DNA from: Chlamydiia bacterium
Lineage (GTDB): Bacteria; Chlamydiota; Chlamydiia; Chlamydiales; 2-12-FULL-49-11
DNA length: 55,136 nt
NCBI GenBank assembly: GCA_022601435.1
Contig: JAJACQ010000022.1
Coordinates: 1-55,136 of the forward strand
Reading direction: 5' to 3'
Both the position numbers and the translations under genes were made by a program. Positions 16,707 through 24,903 of the stretch are shown here, one piece after another. The notes under the pieces were generated by a model. It was not told where the DNA came from and ran no database searches. It worked only from the letters and a program-made list of their open reading frames with translations. Positions within the stretch are counted from its first letter, which is position 1, and every line of letters begins with the position of its first letter.

Positions 16707-19090
16707 TAACCACCTCCTTCTTTAAGGAGACAGATTTCTTTTCCATCTGTTTCATCCAGATGTTGAGGAAGGTTATCACAATCTATACAAAAGAGTTTTC
16801 TAAGGGATGGTTTAAGGAGTTTATCAATAGATGATTTTGTAAGAGCGCGGGCACGGCTAATGTAGAATGCATGGATGGGAAGATGGGTGATATGATTAAT
16901 AGTAATATCGGATAGTTTAAAGGCATTTTCTAAATGAAGCACTTCTAAGGATGTCTTTTTAAGATGTTGAGAGCATTCATCTGTTAAAAGAGAGCAATCA
17001 TCACAAAGAAAAAGGTTTAGATTTTTTGAGCAGAGGGCTTTAAGGGTTTGGTCTGTGATATTGGAAGGATTTTTTAAAACCACTTCTTCTAATGGGTGGT
17101 TAAAGCATTGTGGAGATAGAGGTGGTGTATCTTCTAGGTCGAGCTTTGAAAGGTTTGAGGCATACAGAAGCTTTTCTATTGCAGCTTGTGAAAATTGAGA
17201 TCCATTCAAGGCAAGCTCTGCAAGATTACATTGAGAGAGATGATTTAAAGATTGATCAGTTAAATTATTACATCCTTTAATTGAAATAGATTGAAGAGAT
17301 ATAGGAAGGTTTTGGATATCTTCATCAGTGATGAGAAGATTATTGTTTAATTGGATCTTTTTAAGAGTTTGAGGAAAATTTAGATCAAGGGAAGCAATCA
17401 GCATCGTGTCATTAAGATAGAGGTTTTTAAGGTTCGGGTTTTTATTTAAAAGATCGTTTAATTCTTTATGGGTAATAGCTGATGAAGAAAGATCTAAAGT
17501 TTTAAGAAAGGATTTAGATGATGAGATGGACTTTGATTTATAGAGTTCTTTGAGGGTATTATAAAGAGGTATTAGGGTCTGAAATGTTTTATAGGAATTG
17601 TTTGTAACGATTCCAGAAAGTGGCAGGACTGCTTCATTAAGAAGGAGGGCTTGTGGGTTTGATCGTTTACGAAGAAGGGAAGATCCGATGGAGCTATTTT
17701 TTCCTTTAAGGTTGTAGATATCCATAAGGGTTGGAAGGATATCAATTTGAGACGAAGTGTCTTTAATTTCTTGGGGAGTAAACTTTCCACAATTAATTGG
17801 AAGGATTAAGAAGGGAACGTGGGTGATATTTGTATCTAAGGATCGGGTAAATTCTATTTCACGGTTTTGAGTTATTGGGTAGCCGTGATCTCCTAAGATG
17901 TAAAGATGGATGGGGGCGCCGGTTGTCTTAAGGGAGTTGATAAAGTTATTTAATGCATGATCTGTGTACTCCATGGTTTTTTCAAAGGCGGTATTTCCAT
18001 GGGAAGGTGTGAAATTATCAGGGTAGAAAAAAGGGTGGTGATTTGTAAGAGTTGCAGCATTTAGAAAGAGTGGAGATTCAGCATTTTTTATAAGACCTTC
18101 TAGGTAGGTGTACATAAACTCATCATGTACTCCCCAGCTTGTGCCGTAAGACTGGGGGATGGATTGTTTGATATCTTCTTTATCAAAGGTATGATCAAAG
18201 TTGTGATTTTTTAAGAATTTCCCCTGGTTGTCAAACTGATGGCTTCCTGCTTTTAAGAAGATGTTTTGATAACCTTCTGATTTAAGAAGGTCAGGAAGGC
18301 CATTTAAGGGAAGTGTAAGAACAGGAGAAGAACTTTCTGTAAAGTCAGAGCCAAAACAGGGGGGAAGGCCGTAAAGGGTAGCAAAAACAGCTTTAAATGT
18401 TTGGGAGGCGTTTGCATGGAAGTTAGAAAAGTAGATTCCCTCTTGAGAAAGCTTTAAGAAATGGGGGGCGACAGAAAGAGAGGTAGACCGAAAAGATTCT
18501 AGGTAGAGAAAGATGATATGCGGCTTTTGAGAGGGGGTATAAGTAGGTAGAGAAAAGAGTTTTTTACCAGAAAAGGATGTGGTGATCTTTTCTAATGGAA
18601 AGTTTGGGTTTGGTTTAGTAAAACATTCATTTTGGGGAGTGGGGATTTGGGTGTTTGAGGTTTTGGATATTTTAGAGAATGGCAGTGTTAGGAGATAGAA
18701 TGGATAAGGAAGAAGGTCTTTAGGGCAGAGGAAGAGGAAGGGAAGGAATAAAAGTGAGTATAGAGGGGGCGTTTTTAAGAAGAAGGGATAGAGGATTGCA
18801 CTTAGAAGACATAATGAGATGAAAGGAATAGAGATATGCTGTTTAAGGGAGTCTTTGAGGGAGGGAAGGTGTTTGATGTTTTTTAAGATCTTGAGATTGA
18901 GGGGAGTTTTAAAGGATTTTATGTAGAGAGTATTGAGTATTGAAAAGATTAGAAGAACGGAATAAAGAGGAAGAGGAAGTATAAGAAAGAGTGGAATGAT
19001 AGCTAAAGAGGCGGAAAGTGATCGGGCAATAGACTGCCGTTTAAGAAGTTGTAAAACTATATAGGGTAGTGAAAAAAGAAGGATGTTCAT
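16706..19090 (-). CDS. Membrane LtaS/MdoB-like sulfatase fused to leucine-rich repeats (copy 1)
   Basis: A 794-residue paralogue of the next gene with the same order: N-terminal helices (about 1-150), sulfatase domain (about 170-480) with IIFLYLESFRS, ANASQTFKAVFATLYG, GTSWGVHDEFMY, LTNHHPF and ILGDHG, then leucine-rich repeats (about 520-780). The two proteins align over their whole length but are well diverged, so the duplication is old. The last codons (Lys-Glu-Gly-Gly-Gly) double as the ribosome site for copy 2. The repeats most likely extend to the same side as the catalytic domain (periplasm), which makes recognition of a glycan or protein plausible. Function is inferred only from the fold. 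Confidence 0.88.
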   Translation of the reverse strand: MNILLFSLPYIVLQLLKRQSIARSLSASLAIIPLFLILPLPLYSVLLIFSILNTLYIKSFKTPLNLKILKNIKHLPSLKDSLKQHISIPFISLCLLSAILYPFFLKTPPLYSLLFLPFLFLCPKDLLPYPFYLLTLPFSKISKTSNTQIPTPQNECFTKPNPNFPLEKITTSFSGKKLFSLPTYTPSQKPHIIFLYLESFRSTSLSVAPHFLKLSQEGIYFSNFHANASQTFKAVFATLYGLPPCFGSDFTESSSPVLTLPLNGLPDLLKSEGYQNIFLKAGSHQFDNQGKFLKNHNFDHTFDKEDIKQSIPQSYGTSWGVHDEFMYTYLEGLIKNAESPLFLNAATLTNHHPFFYPDNFTPSHGNTAFEKTMEYTDHALNNFINSLKTTGAPIHLYILGDHGYPITQNREIEFTRSLDTNITHVPFLILPINCGKFTPQEIKDTSSQIDILPTLMDIYNLKGKNSSIGSSLLRKRSNPQALLLNEAVLPLSGIVTNNSYKTFQTLIPLYNTLKELYKSKSISSSKSFLKTLDLSSSAITHKELNDLLNKNPNLKNLYLNDTMLIASLDLNFPQTLKKIQLNNNLLITDEDIQNLPISLQSISIKGCNNLTDQSLNHLSQCNLAELALNGSQFSQAAIEKLLYASNLSKLDLEDTPPLSPQCFNHPLEEVVLKNPSNITDQTLKALCSKNLNLFLCDDCSLLTDECSQHLKKTSLEVLHLENAFKLSDITINHITHLPIHAFYISRARALTKSSIDKLLKPSLRKLFCIDCDNLPQHLDETDGKEICLLKEGGG

Positions 19091-19142
19091 ACTATTATCT
19101 ACTATAGATTATGGGATTTAACTCAAGGTATAACTAAAAAAG

Positions 19143-19171
19143 TTGAAAGATTTGATTCTTAAGAGTATGAT
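19143..19171 (+). promoter_or_regulatory. Promoter of the NUDIX gene (TTGAAA-N17-TATGAT)
   Basis: TTGAAA (19143-19148) and TATGAT (19166-19171) are 17 bp apart. Transcription would begin near 19178, which rules out the upstream ATG at 19174 and favours 19198 as the start codon. Confidence 0.55.
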
Positions 19172-19197
19172 AGATGCCTTTAAAAAAGGCAATTTCT

Positions 19198-19686
19198 ATG
19201 AGTAAATATACCCCTATTTTAGGGACGTTAGGATACGTTTTATCAGAAGATGGCTCTAAGGTGCTTATGATGCACCGCAATAAACGCTCAGAGGATGATC
19301 ATATCGGTAAATATAATGGGCTTGGTGGAAAGGTCCACCGCAATGAAAATATAGGCGCATCGATGATAAGAGAGGTTGAGGAAGAAGCAGGAATCACACC
19401 TACTGAAATGTGCCTAAAAGGAACAATCAATTGGACTGGATTTGGTAAAAATGGAGAAGACTGGCTTGGCTTTATCTTCTTAATTACAAAATGGACAGGG
19501 ACTCCTTATTCTTCATGCGAAGAAGGGGATCTTGAGTGGATTGATAAAGATAAAATACTAGATCTTCCTTTGTGGGAAGGAGATCGCTATTTCGTGCCTT
19601 TGGTTTTTGATGAAAAAAAAGCACCTTTTCATGCCTTTATGCCATATAAAGGTGAAAAGATGCTTGAATTTGATGTCTGTTATTAG
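19198..19686 (+). CDS. NUDIX hydrolase, MutT-like
   Basis: A 162-residue cytoplasmic protein. The NUDIX box is complete: GKVHRNENIGASMIREVEEE followed by AGI (G-x5-E-x7-REVxEExGI), which binds Mg2+ and cleaves nucleoside diphosphate-X bonds. The chain fits 8-oxo-dGTP diphosphatase/MTH1-like members (GKYNGLGGKV, late GDRYFVP). The likely role is cleaning oxidised nucleotides. I prefer the second ATG at 19198 because the promoter places the transcript start between it and the ATG at 19174. A small hairpin (GCCTT...AAGGC) just after the transcript start holds the AAGG ribosome site and could modulate translation. Confidence 0.85.
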   Translation: MSKYTPILGTLGYVLSEDGSKVLMMHRNKRSEDDHIGKYNGLGGKVHRNENIGASMIREVEEEAGITPTEMCLKGTINWTGFGKNGEDWLGFIFLITKWTGTPYSSCEEGDLEWIDKDKILDLPLWEGDRYFVPLVFDEKKAPFHAFMPYKGEKMLEFDVCY

Positions 19687-19700
19687 ATTATTAATGGAAC

Positions 19701-21236
19701 TTATTTAGTTCCACCACCACCTTCTGATCTTCGGATTCTAGTCGAAGTTTCGAAAGCTTTGCTAGGTTGTATAGTTCTTAAAGCTGTATGGAGTTTTTGT
19801 ATTTTTTGTTGTTGTAAAACAATCATTTGCTGAGCTCTTTTTAGCGCTTGCATAGATTCAAGTGTTTTCTTGAGCTCATATTCTTTTTGATATGCTGTAG
19901 CTTGAGTTAAGAAAGTTGTAAGTCGAGATTTTGCGGCTTCAATTGCATTTTTTAAACGAATTTCCTTTGGTAAATAATGCTTTTCATCGTCTTCATTAAT
20001 TCCGGAAAAATATTTGGTATATTTAGGTGATGTGGTAATTTTGCCGTAACTATACCTTGGAAGTGATCCTTGTGGATTTGGGGAGGCTTTGTTTTCTCCT
20101 AAGAAACCATATACAAGCTCACCTTTTGTAAAGTCTGGATTTTTTTCTAGATCAACTAATGAATCATTGAGACGATCAAAAGCATATAGTTCTACATTTT
20201 TAAGTTCTGCATCTGCAATAACAACTCTTTTTGGATCATTTTCATCTTTTTTAAGATAGATACAATGAGCCTTAGAAACACTTAAAAGTATAATAGGTGT
20301 TTTCGTTTTGTTTACCCTTGCAAGAATACCTCTATAATGATCTTGATATCTAAAATTTGTAGCGTCAATTAATGATGCATGAAGGGTAGGATCTTTTACA
20401 ATACTTGTTGTTTCAGTAGGGTATGAGCTTACAGCGTCATCGCTTAACTTTTCCACAATCATCGCTCTTAGACTAGAGGGGACATCTTCTAAATGTGTTG
20501 ATATTTTTTCTACCACTACAGGTTTATGCTCACCTTTTAGAAACGTTTCATGTAGCGCTTCTAGTTTTTTAATTTCATTTCTATATTCCTTAATCTTTAG
20601 CTCTTCTGAAGTTTCTATACCTGTTAATCCTACAGAATTAAGAAATTGTAATTGATCATGAGAGATTTTTGGAGATGTTGTTCTTGATGTAAGATTTCGG
20701 ATTGCTTGCTGATAGACACGGATTTTTGAAGCAATATGACCCCCACAATTTTTTAAAGCAAGGTTTAATCTTAGTGAATCCAATTCAATTTTAAGGATTT
20801 TAATTTGTTCTACTGTAAGCTTTTTTTCTTTAGCAGGTAATGTATTAAACTCAATGGATTTTTTAAAATTATCTAAAGCGATTAATTTTTGTTTAGTTTC
20901 ATTAAGCTGTTGTTTAAGTTCACCTTTTGAAACAATCTCACTTATAATAGGTGGTTTTTTACTTATTGTCCTATGTTTATAACCATGTTCTGCAACGCCA
21001 CCTTCTGCTTGAAATCGTAAATCCATATTGTTGTAGAGTTTTGTTAAATCACACACTTCTTCGACGGTTCTTCTCAATTCTCCATAAACTTCTAATTGTG
21101 CTTTTTCTGGTAATGTTTGAAACTCTTTAGAGTTAGTGGTTGCCCTATAAGCGGTGATTTTTTGCTCGAGTTCCTCTTTTTTCTTAATTATGTTAGCAGG
21201 GTATGCTCTACCTGTATTTGGGTTAACTGAATCCAT
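19701..21236 (-). CDS. Unknown coiled-coil protein with internal duplication
   Basis: A 511-residue soluble protein without signal peptide or membrane segment. Two related helical segments occur near the N-terminus, at about 25-75 and 105-160; each has a Lys/Glu-rich helix, then EF-x-TLP (EFQTLPEKAQL and EFNTLPAKEKKL), then another helix. The middle (about 290-390) looks globular and mixed alpha/beta (LLSVSKAHCIYLKK, VVIADAELKNVELYAF). The C-terminus is again coiled coil and ends in Arg/Gly-rich residues. I do not recognise the family. Charge, coiled coils and its own strong promoter would fit a secreted effector or structural protein, but nothing proves this. A ribosome site AGGAG precedes ATG 21236. 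Confidence 0.65.
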   Translation of the reverse strand: MDSVNPNTGRAYPANIIKKKEELEQKITAYRATTNSKEFQTLPEKAQLEVYGELRRTVEEVCDLTKLYNNMDLRFQAEGGVAEHGYKHRTISKKPPIISEIVSKGELKQQLNETKQKLIALDNFKKSIEFNTLPAKEKKLTVEQIKILKIELDSLRLNLALKNCGGHIASKIRVYQQAIRNLTSRTTSPKISHDQLQFLNSVGLTGIETSEELKIKEYRNEIKKLEALHETFLKGEHKPVVVEKISTHLEDVPSSLRAMIVEKLSDDAVSSYPTETTSIVKDPTLHASLIDATNFRYQDHYRGILARVNKTKTPIILLSVSKAHCIYLKKDENDPKRVVIADAELKNVELYAFDRLNDSLVDLEKNPDFTKGELVYGFLGENKASPNPQGSLPRYSYGKITTSPKYTKYFSGINEDDEKHYLPKEIRLKNAIEAAKSRLTTFLTQATAYQKEYELKKTLESMQALKRAQQMIVLQQQKIQKLHTALRTIQPSKAFETSTRIRRSEGGGGTK

Positions 21237-21328
21237 AAAATTTTTTCTCCTAAGGATAAAACCCGCTTGTTTCTACGCGAGATTATCACTTTGTATTTAG
21301 TTATTGTTTATTACTGTTTAATGTAATA

Positions 21329-21357
21329 ATTATAACATAATTATAGAAAAATTTCAA
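21329..21357 (-). promoter_or_regulatory. Promoter TTGAAA-N17-TATAAT
   Basis: On the minus strand TTGAAA (21357-21352) and a perfect TATAAT (21334-21329) are 17 bp apart, 93 bp before the coiled-coil gene. The leader of about 85 nt contains a GC-rich patch but no clear hairpin. Confidence 0.65.
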
Positions 21358-21416
21358 TAAATTATTATACAGTTAAATCGTAACTTCTTGATTTTCAAAA
21401 GGTTTCATAATTAAAT

Positions 21417-22475
21417 TTATGGAAGTGGCACAATGTCAGGGTTTAAGTAAATGTCTTGAATGAGATTAAGAAGTTTTACACCCATTTTCATAGGTTTTTG
21501 GAAGGCTTTTCGTCCTGAGATAAGTCCTGCTCCACCCGCCAGTTTATTGATAAGAGCGGTTTGAGCAGCATCCTGCATGTCATTTTCCCCTGAAGGGCCC
21601 CCTGAATTAATGAGGGGAATACGCCCTGAAAGGCAATTTAAAGCTTGATACCTAGCAAGATCCACAGGGTGATCAGAGCATAGCTCAGAATAGACAGCAT
21701 CAGATGTTTTACCAAACTTAAGATCTCTAAAACCACCATTGCAAGTGGGGAGTTTTTGCTTGATGATATCTGCTTGAATCGTAGCACCAATATGATTAGC
21801 CTGAGCTGTTAAATCAGCAGCAGTGTGATAATCTTGACTTTCTGTCTTAAACCCTGGATTTCTTAAATAACACCATAATACAGTGGCCATACCATGCTCA
21901 TGAGCTTTATCAAAAGCCTTGGCAATTTCTATGATTTGACGATCACTTTCTTTGGATCCAAAATAGATAGTCGCGCCAACAGCACGGGCTCCCATATCAG
22001 CAGCTTCTTTAATTTTACCAAATAGAATCTGATCGAAAGTATTAGGAAACGTTAAAAGCTCATTATGATTAATCTTACATAAGAAAGGGATCTTGTGAGC
22101 ATACTTTCTTGCTACAATTCCTAAATTTCCAAATGTTGTCGCAACAGCATTACATCCACCTTCAATCGCAAGCTCAATAATTTTTTCAGGATCGAAGTAA
22201 ATAGGATTAGGGGCAAATGATGCGCCAGCTGTATGCTCAATACCTTGATCAACAGGTAAAATAGAAAGATAACCAGTTCCTCCTAGTCGACCTGCATTGA
22301 ATATCACTTGTAAATTTTGCAATACACGAATACTTCGGTTAGAGTTTGTAAACACACGATCAATAAAGTCTGGGCCCGGAAGAGAAAGAAGATCTTTGCT
22401 CACTTTGCATTTTTTAAGATCTAACAATTTTTCCAACTTGTCGCCAAGTAAGACTTCCAATTCCTGCGTCAACAT
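21417..22475 (-). CDS. fbaB: Class I fructose-bisphosphate aldolase (DhnA/FbaB type)
   Basis: A 352-residue cytoplasmic glycolytic enzyme that splits fructose 1,6-bisphosphate. It belongs to the archaeal-type DhnA class I family that chlamydiae use in place of a class II enzyme. Visible are [20 protein letters not shown] near the N-terminus (the Asp of the DQG motif), an LCKINHNE strand, GATIYFGS, a second lysine-containing strand, and a C-terminal INSGGPSGE phosphate loop with [12 protein letters not shown]. The start is ATG 22475, because AAAGGAG lies 6 nt upstream; the frame's only earlier codon is a TTG. A promoter inside an inverted repeat lies directly upstream. Confidence 0.92.
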   Translation of the reverse strand: MLTQELEVLLGDKLEKLLDLKKCKVSKDLLSLPGPDFIDRVFTNSNRSIRVLQNLQVIFNAGRLGGTGYLSILPVDQGIEHTAGASFAPNPIYFDPEKIIELAIEGGCNAVATTFGNLGIVARKYAHKIPFLCKINHNELLTFPNTFDQILFGKIKEAADMGARAVGATIYFGSKESDRQIIEIAKAFDKAHEHGMATVLWCYLRNPGFKTESQDYHTAADLTAQANHIGATIQADIIKQKLPTCNGGFRDLKFGKTSDAVYSELCSDHPVDLARYQALNCLSGRIPLINSGGPSGENDMQDAAQTALINKLAGGAGLISGRKAFQKPMKMGVKLLNLIQDIYLNPDIVPLP

Positions 22476-22488
22476 AATAACTCCTTTC

Positions 22489-22532
22489 AAAAGTAAACTT
22501 GCATTTTAGCAAATGTTAGTTTACTTTTTCAA
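22489..22532 (-). promoter_or_regulatory. fba promoter inside a long inverted repeat
   Basis: On the minus strand TTGAAA (22532-22527) and TAAAAT (22508-22503) are 18 bp apart. The -10 sits in the 18 bp spacer between two 11-nt arms that are exact complements, AAAAGTAAACT (22489-22499) and AGTTTACTTTT (22518-22528). The repeat could bind a dimeric regulator or fold near the mRNA 5' end. Confidence 0.55.
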
Positions 22533-22546
22533 GTCATAAAAAGACA

Positions 22547-22627
22547 CCCTTCTTCCCAGAAATAAATTTTTACTTTTATTTAGAACTAACTCATCTAAGC
22601 TACATCCCTTCTTCCCAGAAATAAATT
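22547..22627. repeat. Two 22-bp direct repeats upstream of fba
   Basis: An identical 22-nt word (starting CCCTTCTTCCCAGAAATAAA) occurs at 22547-22568 and 22606-22627, 59 bp apart, which is close to six helical turns less a few bases. A weaker partial copy may follow at 22630. They lie between the fba promoter and the divergent toxin gene and could be binding sites or a slippage product. The rest of the 22533-22761 spacer is AT-rich and shows no clear gene. Confidence 0.7.
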
Positions 22628-22761
22628 ATATTCCTTCTTCATGAAATTAGTATTGTTTTCATTTTTAATTAATTTTTAGAAAATCTTGATTGAAAATTAA
22701 TTGACTTGAATCAGGTTGTTATGTTTTTATGAACGGTTTTTATTAAACTTCTGGGTTGATT

Positions 22762-24432
22762 ATGAAAAGGTTGTCGTTTTTAATTAAATGTTTCTCATAT
22801 GTGATGATTGCATTTTCTATGCCTATGATTATTGCTAATCCATATACACATCGAATGTCATCGCTTGGAGTCCCTCAAGATCTTAATTATAAGTTAGGAT
22901 TAACCTATGATGATATTATTACTTTTATGGAAAGAGTAGAAAGAGGTGATTACGATCTTAGTTTTACTTATCAAGATAAGCAAAAAGCTATTCAACTAAT
23001 TACATTTTTAGCAAACCAAGGAAAGTTACCTGATGTTTCAGATGAAATTTTGATGGACAATGAAATAACTTACTTGCTTGATTGTAAAGAGAATCCTCTT
23101 GAAATTGCTTTTAAGCAACGCGATTTTCAATCCTACTATTCAATAACAGCAGATTTGTTTTCGAAGAGTTCTAGTCAGTTAAGGCCTTGCGGATGGCTAA
23201 GCGATGCCTGGAAAAAAACAAAGCAATTTGTTCAAAAGTATAAAAAAGAAATTATTATTGGAATCACAGTTGTAGGAGGAACTTTATTAGTTGGAGGGAT
23301 AGCGACTTCGGTATCAGGGGCAAGCGCTCTTGCTATAGCAAATGGGGATACACCATCTGATAGAAATATCTCAAAACCAAATCCAGATTCGGATGTAAAA
23401 AAAGCAAATATTAATCAGGGAATATCAAATCCTTCAATAAATGAAGTTTATTCTAATTTAATAGTGACACCAGACAAAATTAAAGAAGAAATGTACGATT
23501 TATTAGATGACTACCTATTGAATTTCAAAAAAGAGAAAGCCAAAAATTGTTCTTTTATTGATCAATTGATGAGTGGAACTACTTCACTGATCAATAATCG
23601 AGATTATGATGCATATGCAGCACATGTTTTAGTGGAGTTAATAGCAGCAAGGCTTTCATTGATACCTTTGGTTGGTGATATAGCTCTTAATTCTTTTAAT
23701 AAATATCTACCTAATATGTCTCTTGACCCACTTATAGATAAGTATGGAGGATTATTAAGTAATTATGAAAAAGGAGCTCTTACTCTACATGAACTTATTG
23801 ATGACTTTTATTCTACAAAGCAAGCTCATAGCTTTTCGCCGGACGCAAAAAGTCAGAATTGGGTTAATTGGAATGATCTTTTAATACTTATCGATGCAAA
23901 AAATATGATACAGAGATTCCCAAGGTTTTTTAAGGATATTCCAGAGGTTTTAAAACGAGTTAAGGATAAAGGTAGTAGTTCATACACAACACTTCTAAAA
24001 GATTTAAAATCTCTATCTAAGAAAGATTTGAAATCCATTTCCTGGGAAACAGCAAAAGCTAAATCTAATAAAATCTTCCATAAAGCTCAGAAATACTTAG
24101 ATAAATTTAAGACAAAAGTTGAAGGTGATAAGTTAGTTAGAATGCATATTATGAAAACTGGAATACCTGTATATCCAAGACCCAAGGGTATCCCTAAGGA
24201 TTATTTAGTGAAAATAACAGACACTGGAGCGGGTATGAAATATATAAATCCTAAAAATTCAAATTTCTCTATTCGGATTATGCCTGGTAAAATTCATAGT
24301 AAATATAGACATCAAAGAAGACCGTATGTTATTCATATGAAACATGGAAAAACAATTGATAAATTTGGAAATGTTGTAAATAAAAAAACACCAGAAGCTC
24401 ATATACCACTGGAGGAGTTTGTTTATGAATGA
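22762..24432 (+). CDS. Exported toxin-like protein with C-terminal polymorphic-toxin domain
   Basis: A 556-residue protein. Residues 1-26 are a signal peptide. A helical domain follows, then a glycine-rich hydrophobic segment (about 168-197, GITVVGGTLLVGGIATS), a disordered stretch, and a long helical region. The last 100 residues look like a separate toxin tip: KITDTGAGMKYINPK, FSIRIMPGK, RRPYVIHMKHGKTIDKFGN and PEAHIPLEEF. This resembles C-terminal domains of polymorphic toxins with an RNase-like (BECR-type) fold, from memory only. Its stop overlaps a small acidic gene by 8 nt, the usual toxin-immunity layout. The start is ATG 22762; the frame begins at a TTG two codons earlier. The ribosome site is weak. 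Confidence 0.75.
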   Translation: MKRLSFLIKCFSYVMIAFSMPMIIANPYTHRMSSLGVPQDLNYKLGLTYDDIITFMERVERGDYDLSFTYQDKQKAIQLITFLANQGKLPDVSDEILMDNEITYLLDCKENPLEIAFKQRDFQSYYSITADLFSKSSSQLRPCGWLSDAWKKTKQFVQKYKKEIIIGITVVGGTLLVGGIATSVSGASALAIANGDTPSDRNISKPNPDSDVKKANINQGISNPSINEVYSNLIVTPDKIKEEMYDLLDDYLLNFKKEKAKNCSFIDQLMSGTTSLINNRDYDAYAAHVLVELIAARLSLIPLVGDIALNSFNKYLPNMSLDPLIDKYGGLLSNYEKGALTLHELIDDFYSTKQAHSFSPDAKSQNWVNWNDLLILIDAKNMIQRFPRFFKDIPEVLKRVKDKGSSSYTTLLKDLKSLSKKDLKSISWETAKAKSNKIFHKAQKYLDKFKTKVEGDKLVRMHIMKTGIPVYPRPKGIPKDYLVKITDTGAGMKYINPKNSNFSIRIMPGKIHSKYRHQRRPYVIHMKHGKTIDKFGNVVNKKTPEAHIPLEEFVYE

Positions 24433-24808
24433 AGATGAGTATGATATAACTTATCAGGAAGGAAATTCTGTATTAGAAAGTTTTTTAGAAACTGTTGAAG
24501 GAATTTCAGACAAAACTTATCAAGAAAGAGTTTGGGTGAGAGGGGAAGGACCTGAAATTGACTGTTATTACGAGACTGTAAATTTCTTTTTTGATCTTGG
24601 AGAAGGTCTGTTTAAAAATCATAAAGTTTATGGAATTTCTGATGATCAATATGAATTATTAATAAAATTTCGCAATAAATTTGATGAGTTTTATCGTACT
24701 CAAGATTATTATGACCAAGAAGATCTTGTGAATTCAGATGAATGGCAGCAGATTATTGAGATGGCTAAAGAAGTTTTAAAAGCTTTTAATTATCAAAAAA
24801 AACTATAA
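24425..24808 (+). CDS. Small acidic protein, probable immunity partner
   Basis: A 127-residue, strongly acidic, soluble protein (many Asp/Glu, with YYETVNFFFDLGEG and FRTQDYYDQEDL-like stretches). It begins at ATG 24425, with GGAGGAG 7 nt upstream, inside the last codons of the toxin-like gene (8-nt overlap), so both are made from one message in tight ratio. Small acidic proteins coded directly after a polymorphic toxin are typically immunity proteins that block the basic toxin tip. I know no exact family name. The pairing is inferred from position, charge and size. Confidence 0.75.
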   Translation: MNEDEYDITYQEGNSVLESFLETVEGISDKTYQERVWVRGEGPEIDCYYETVNFFFDLGEGLFKNHKVYGISDDQYELLIKFRNKFDEFYRTQDYYDQEDLVNSDEWQQIIEMAKEVLKAFNYQKKL

Positions 24809-24813
24809 TTTAA

Positions 24814-24901
24814 TTTTTTGCAATGCAAAAAATTAATCGTGGGCTTCCAAAGGGCTATGCCCTTTGGTGAGTCAAGAGCAAAGCTCTTGCCGCCGGAGGC
24901 G
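24814..24901. repeat. Cluster of four palindromes, GC-rich element
   Basis: In 88 bp there are TTTTTTGCA-a-TGCAAAAAA (24814-24832), CCAAAGGG-5-CCCTTTGG (24847-24867), CAAGAGC-3-GCTCTTG (24873-24889) and CGCC-3-GGCG (24891-24901). The first can end transcripts on both strands. The second recurs at 30254-30276. The segment is far richer in GC than its neighbours. Confidence 0.7.
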
Positions 24902-24903
24902 CT

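Noticed and set aside
2110-19090. Idea that the FGE-like domain at 3.4-4.1 kb activates the sulfatase-like enzymes at 14-19 kb
   Set aside because: The sulfatase domains use a Thr (LtaS type) and lack the CxPxR motif that FGE modifies, and the FGE-like domain lacks the usual Cys pair.
22491-22761. Riboswitch or attenuator between fba and the toxin gene
   Set aside because: The 5' leader of fba is only about 20 nt if the promoter is right, too short for a riboswitch; the palindrome covers the promoter instead.
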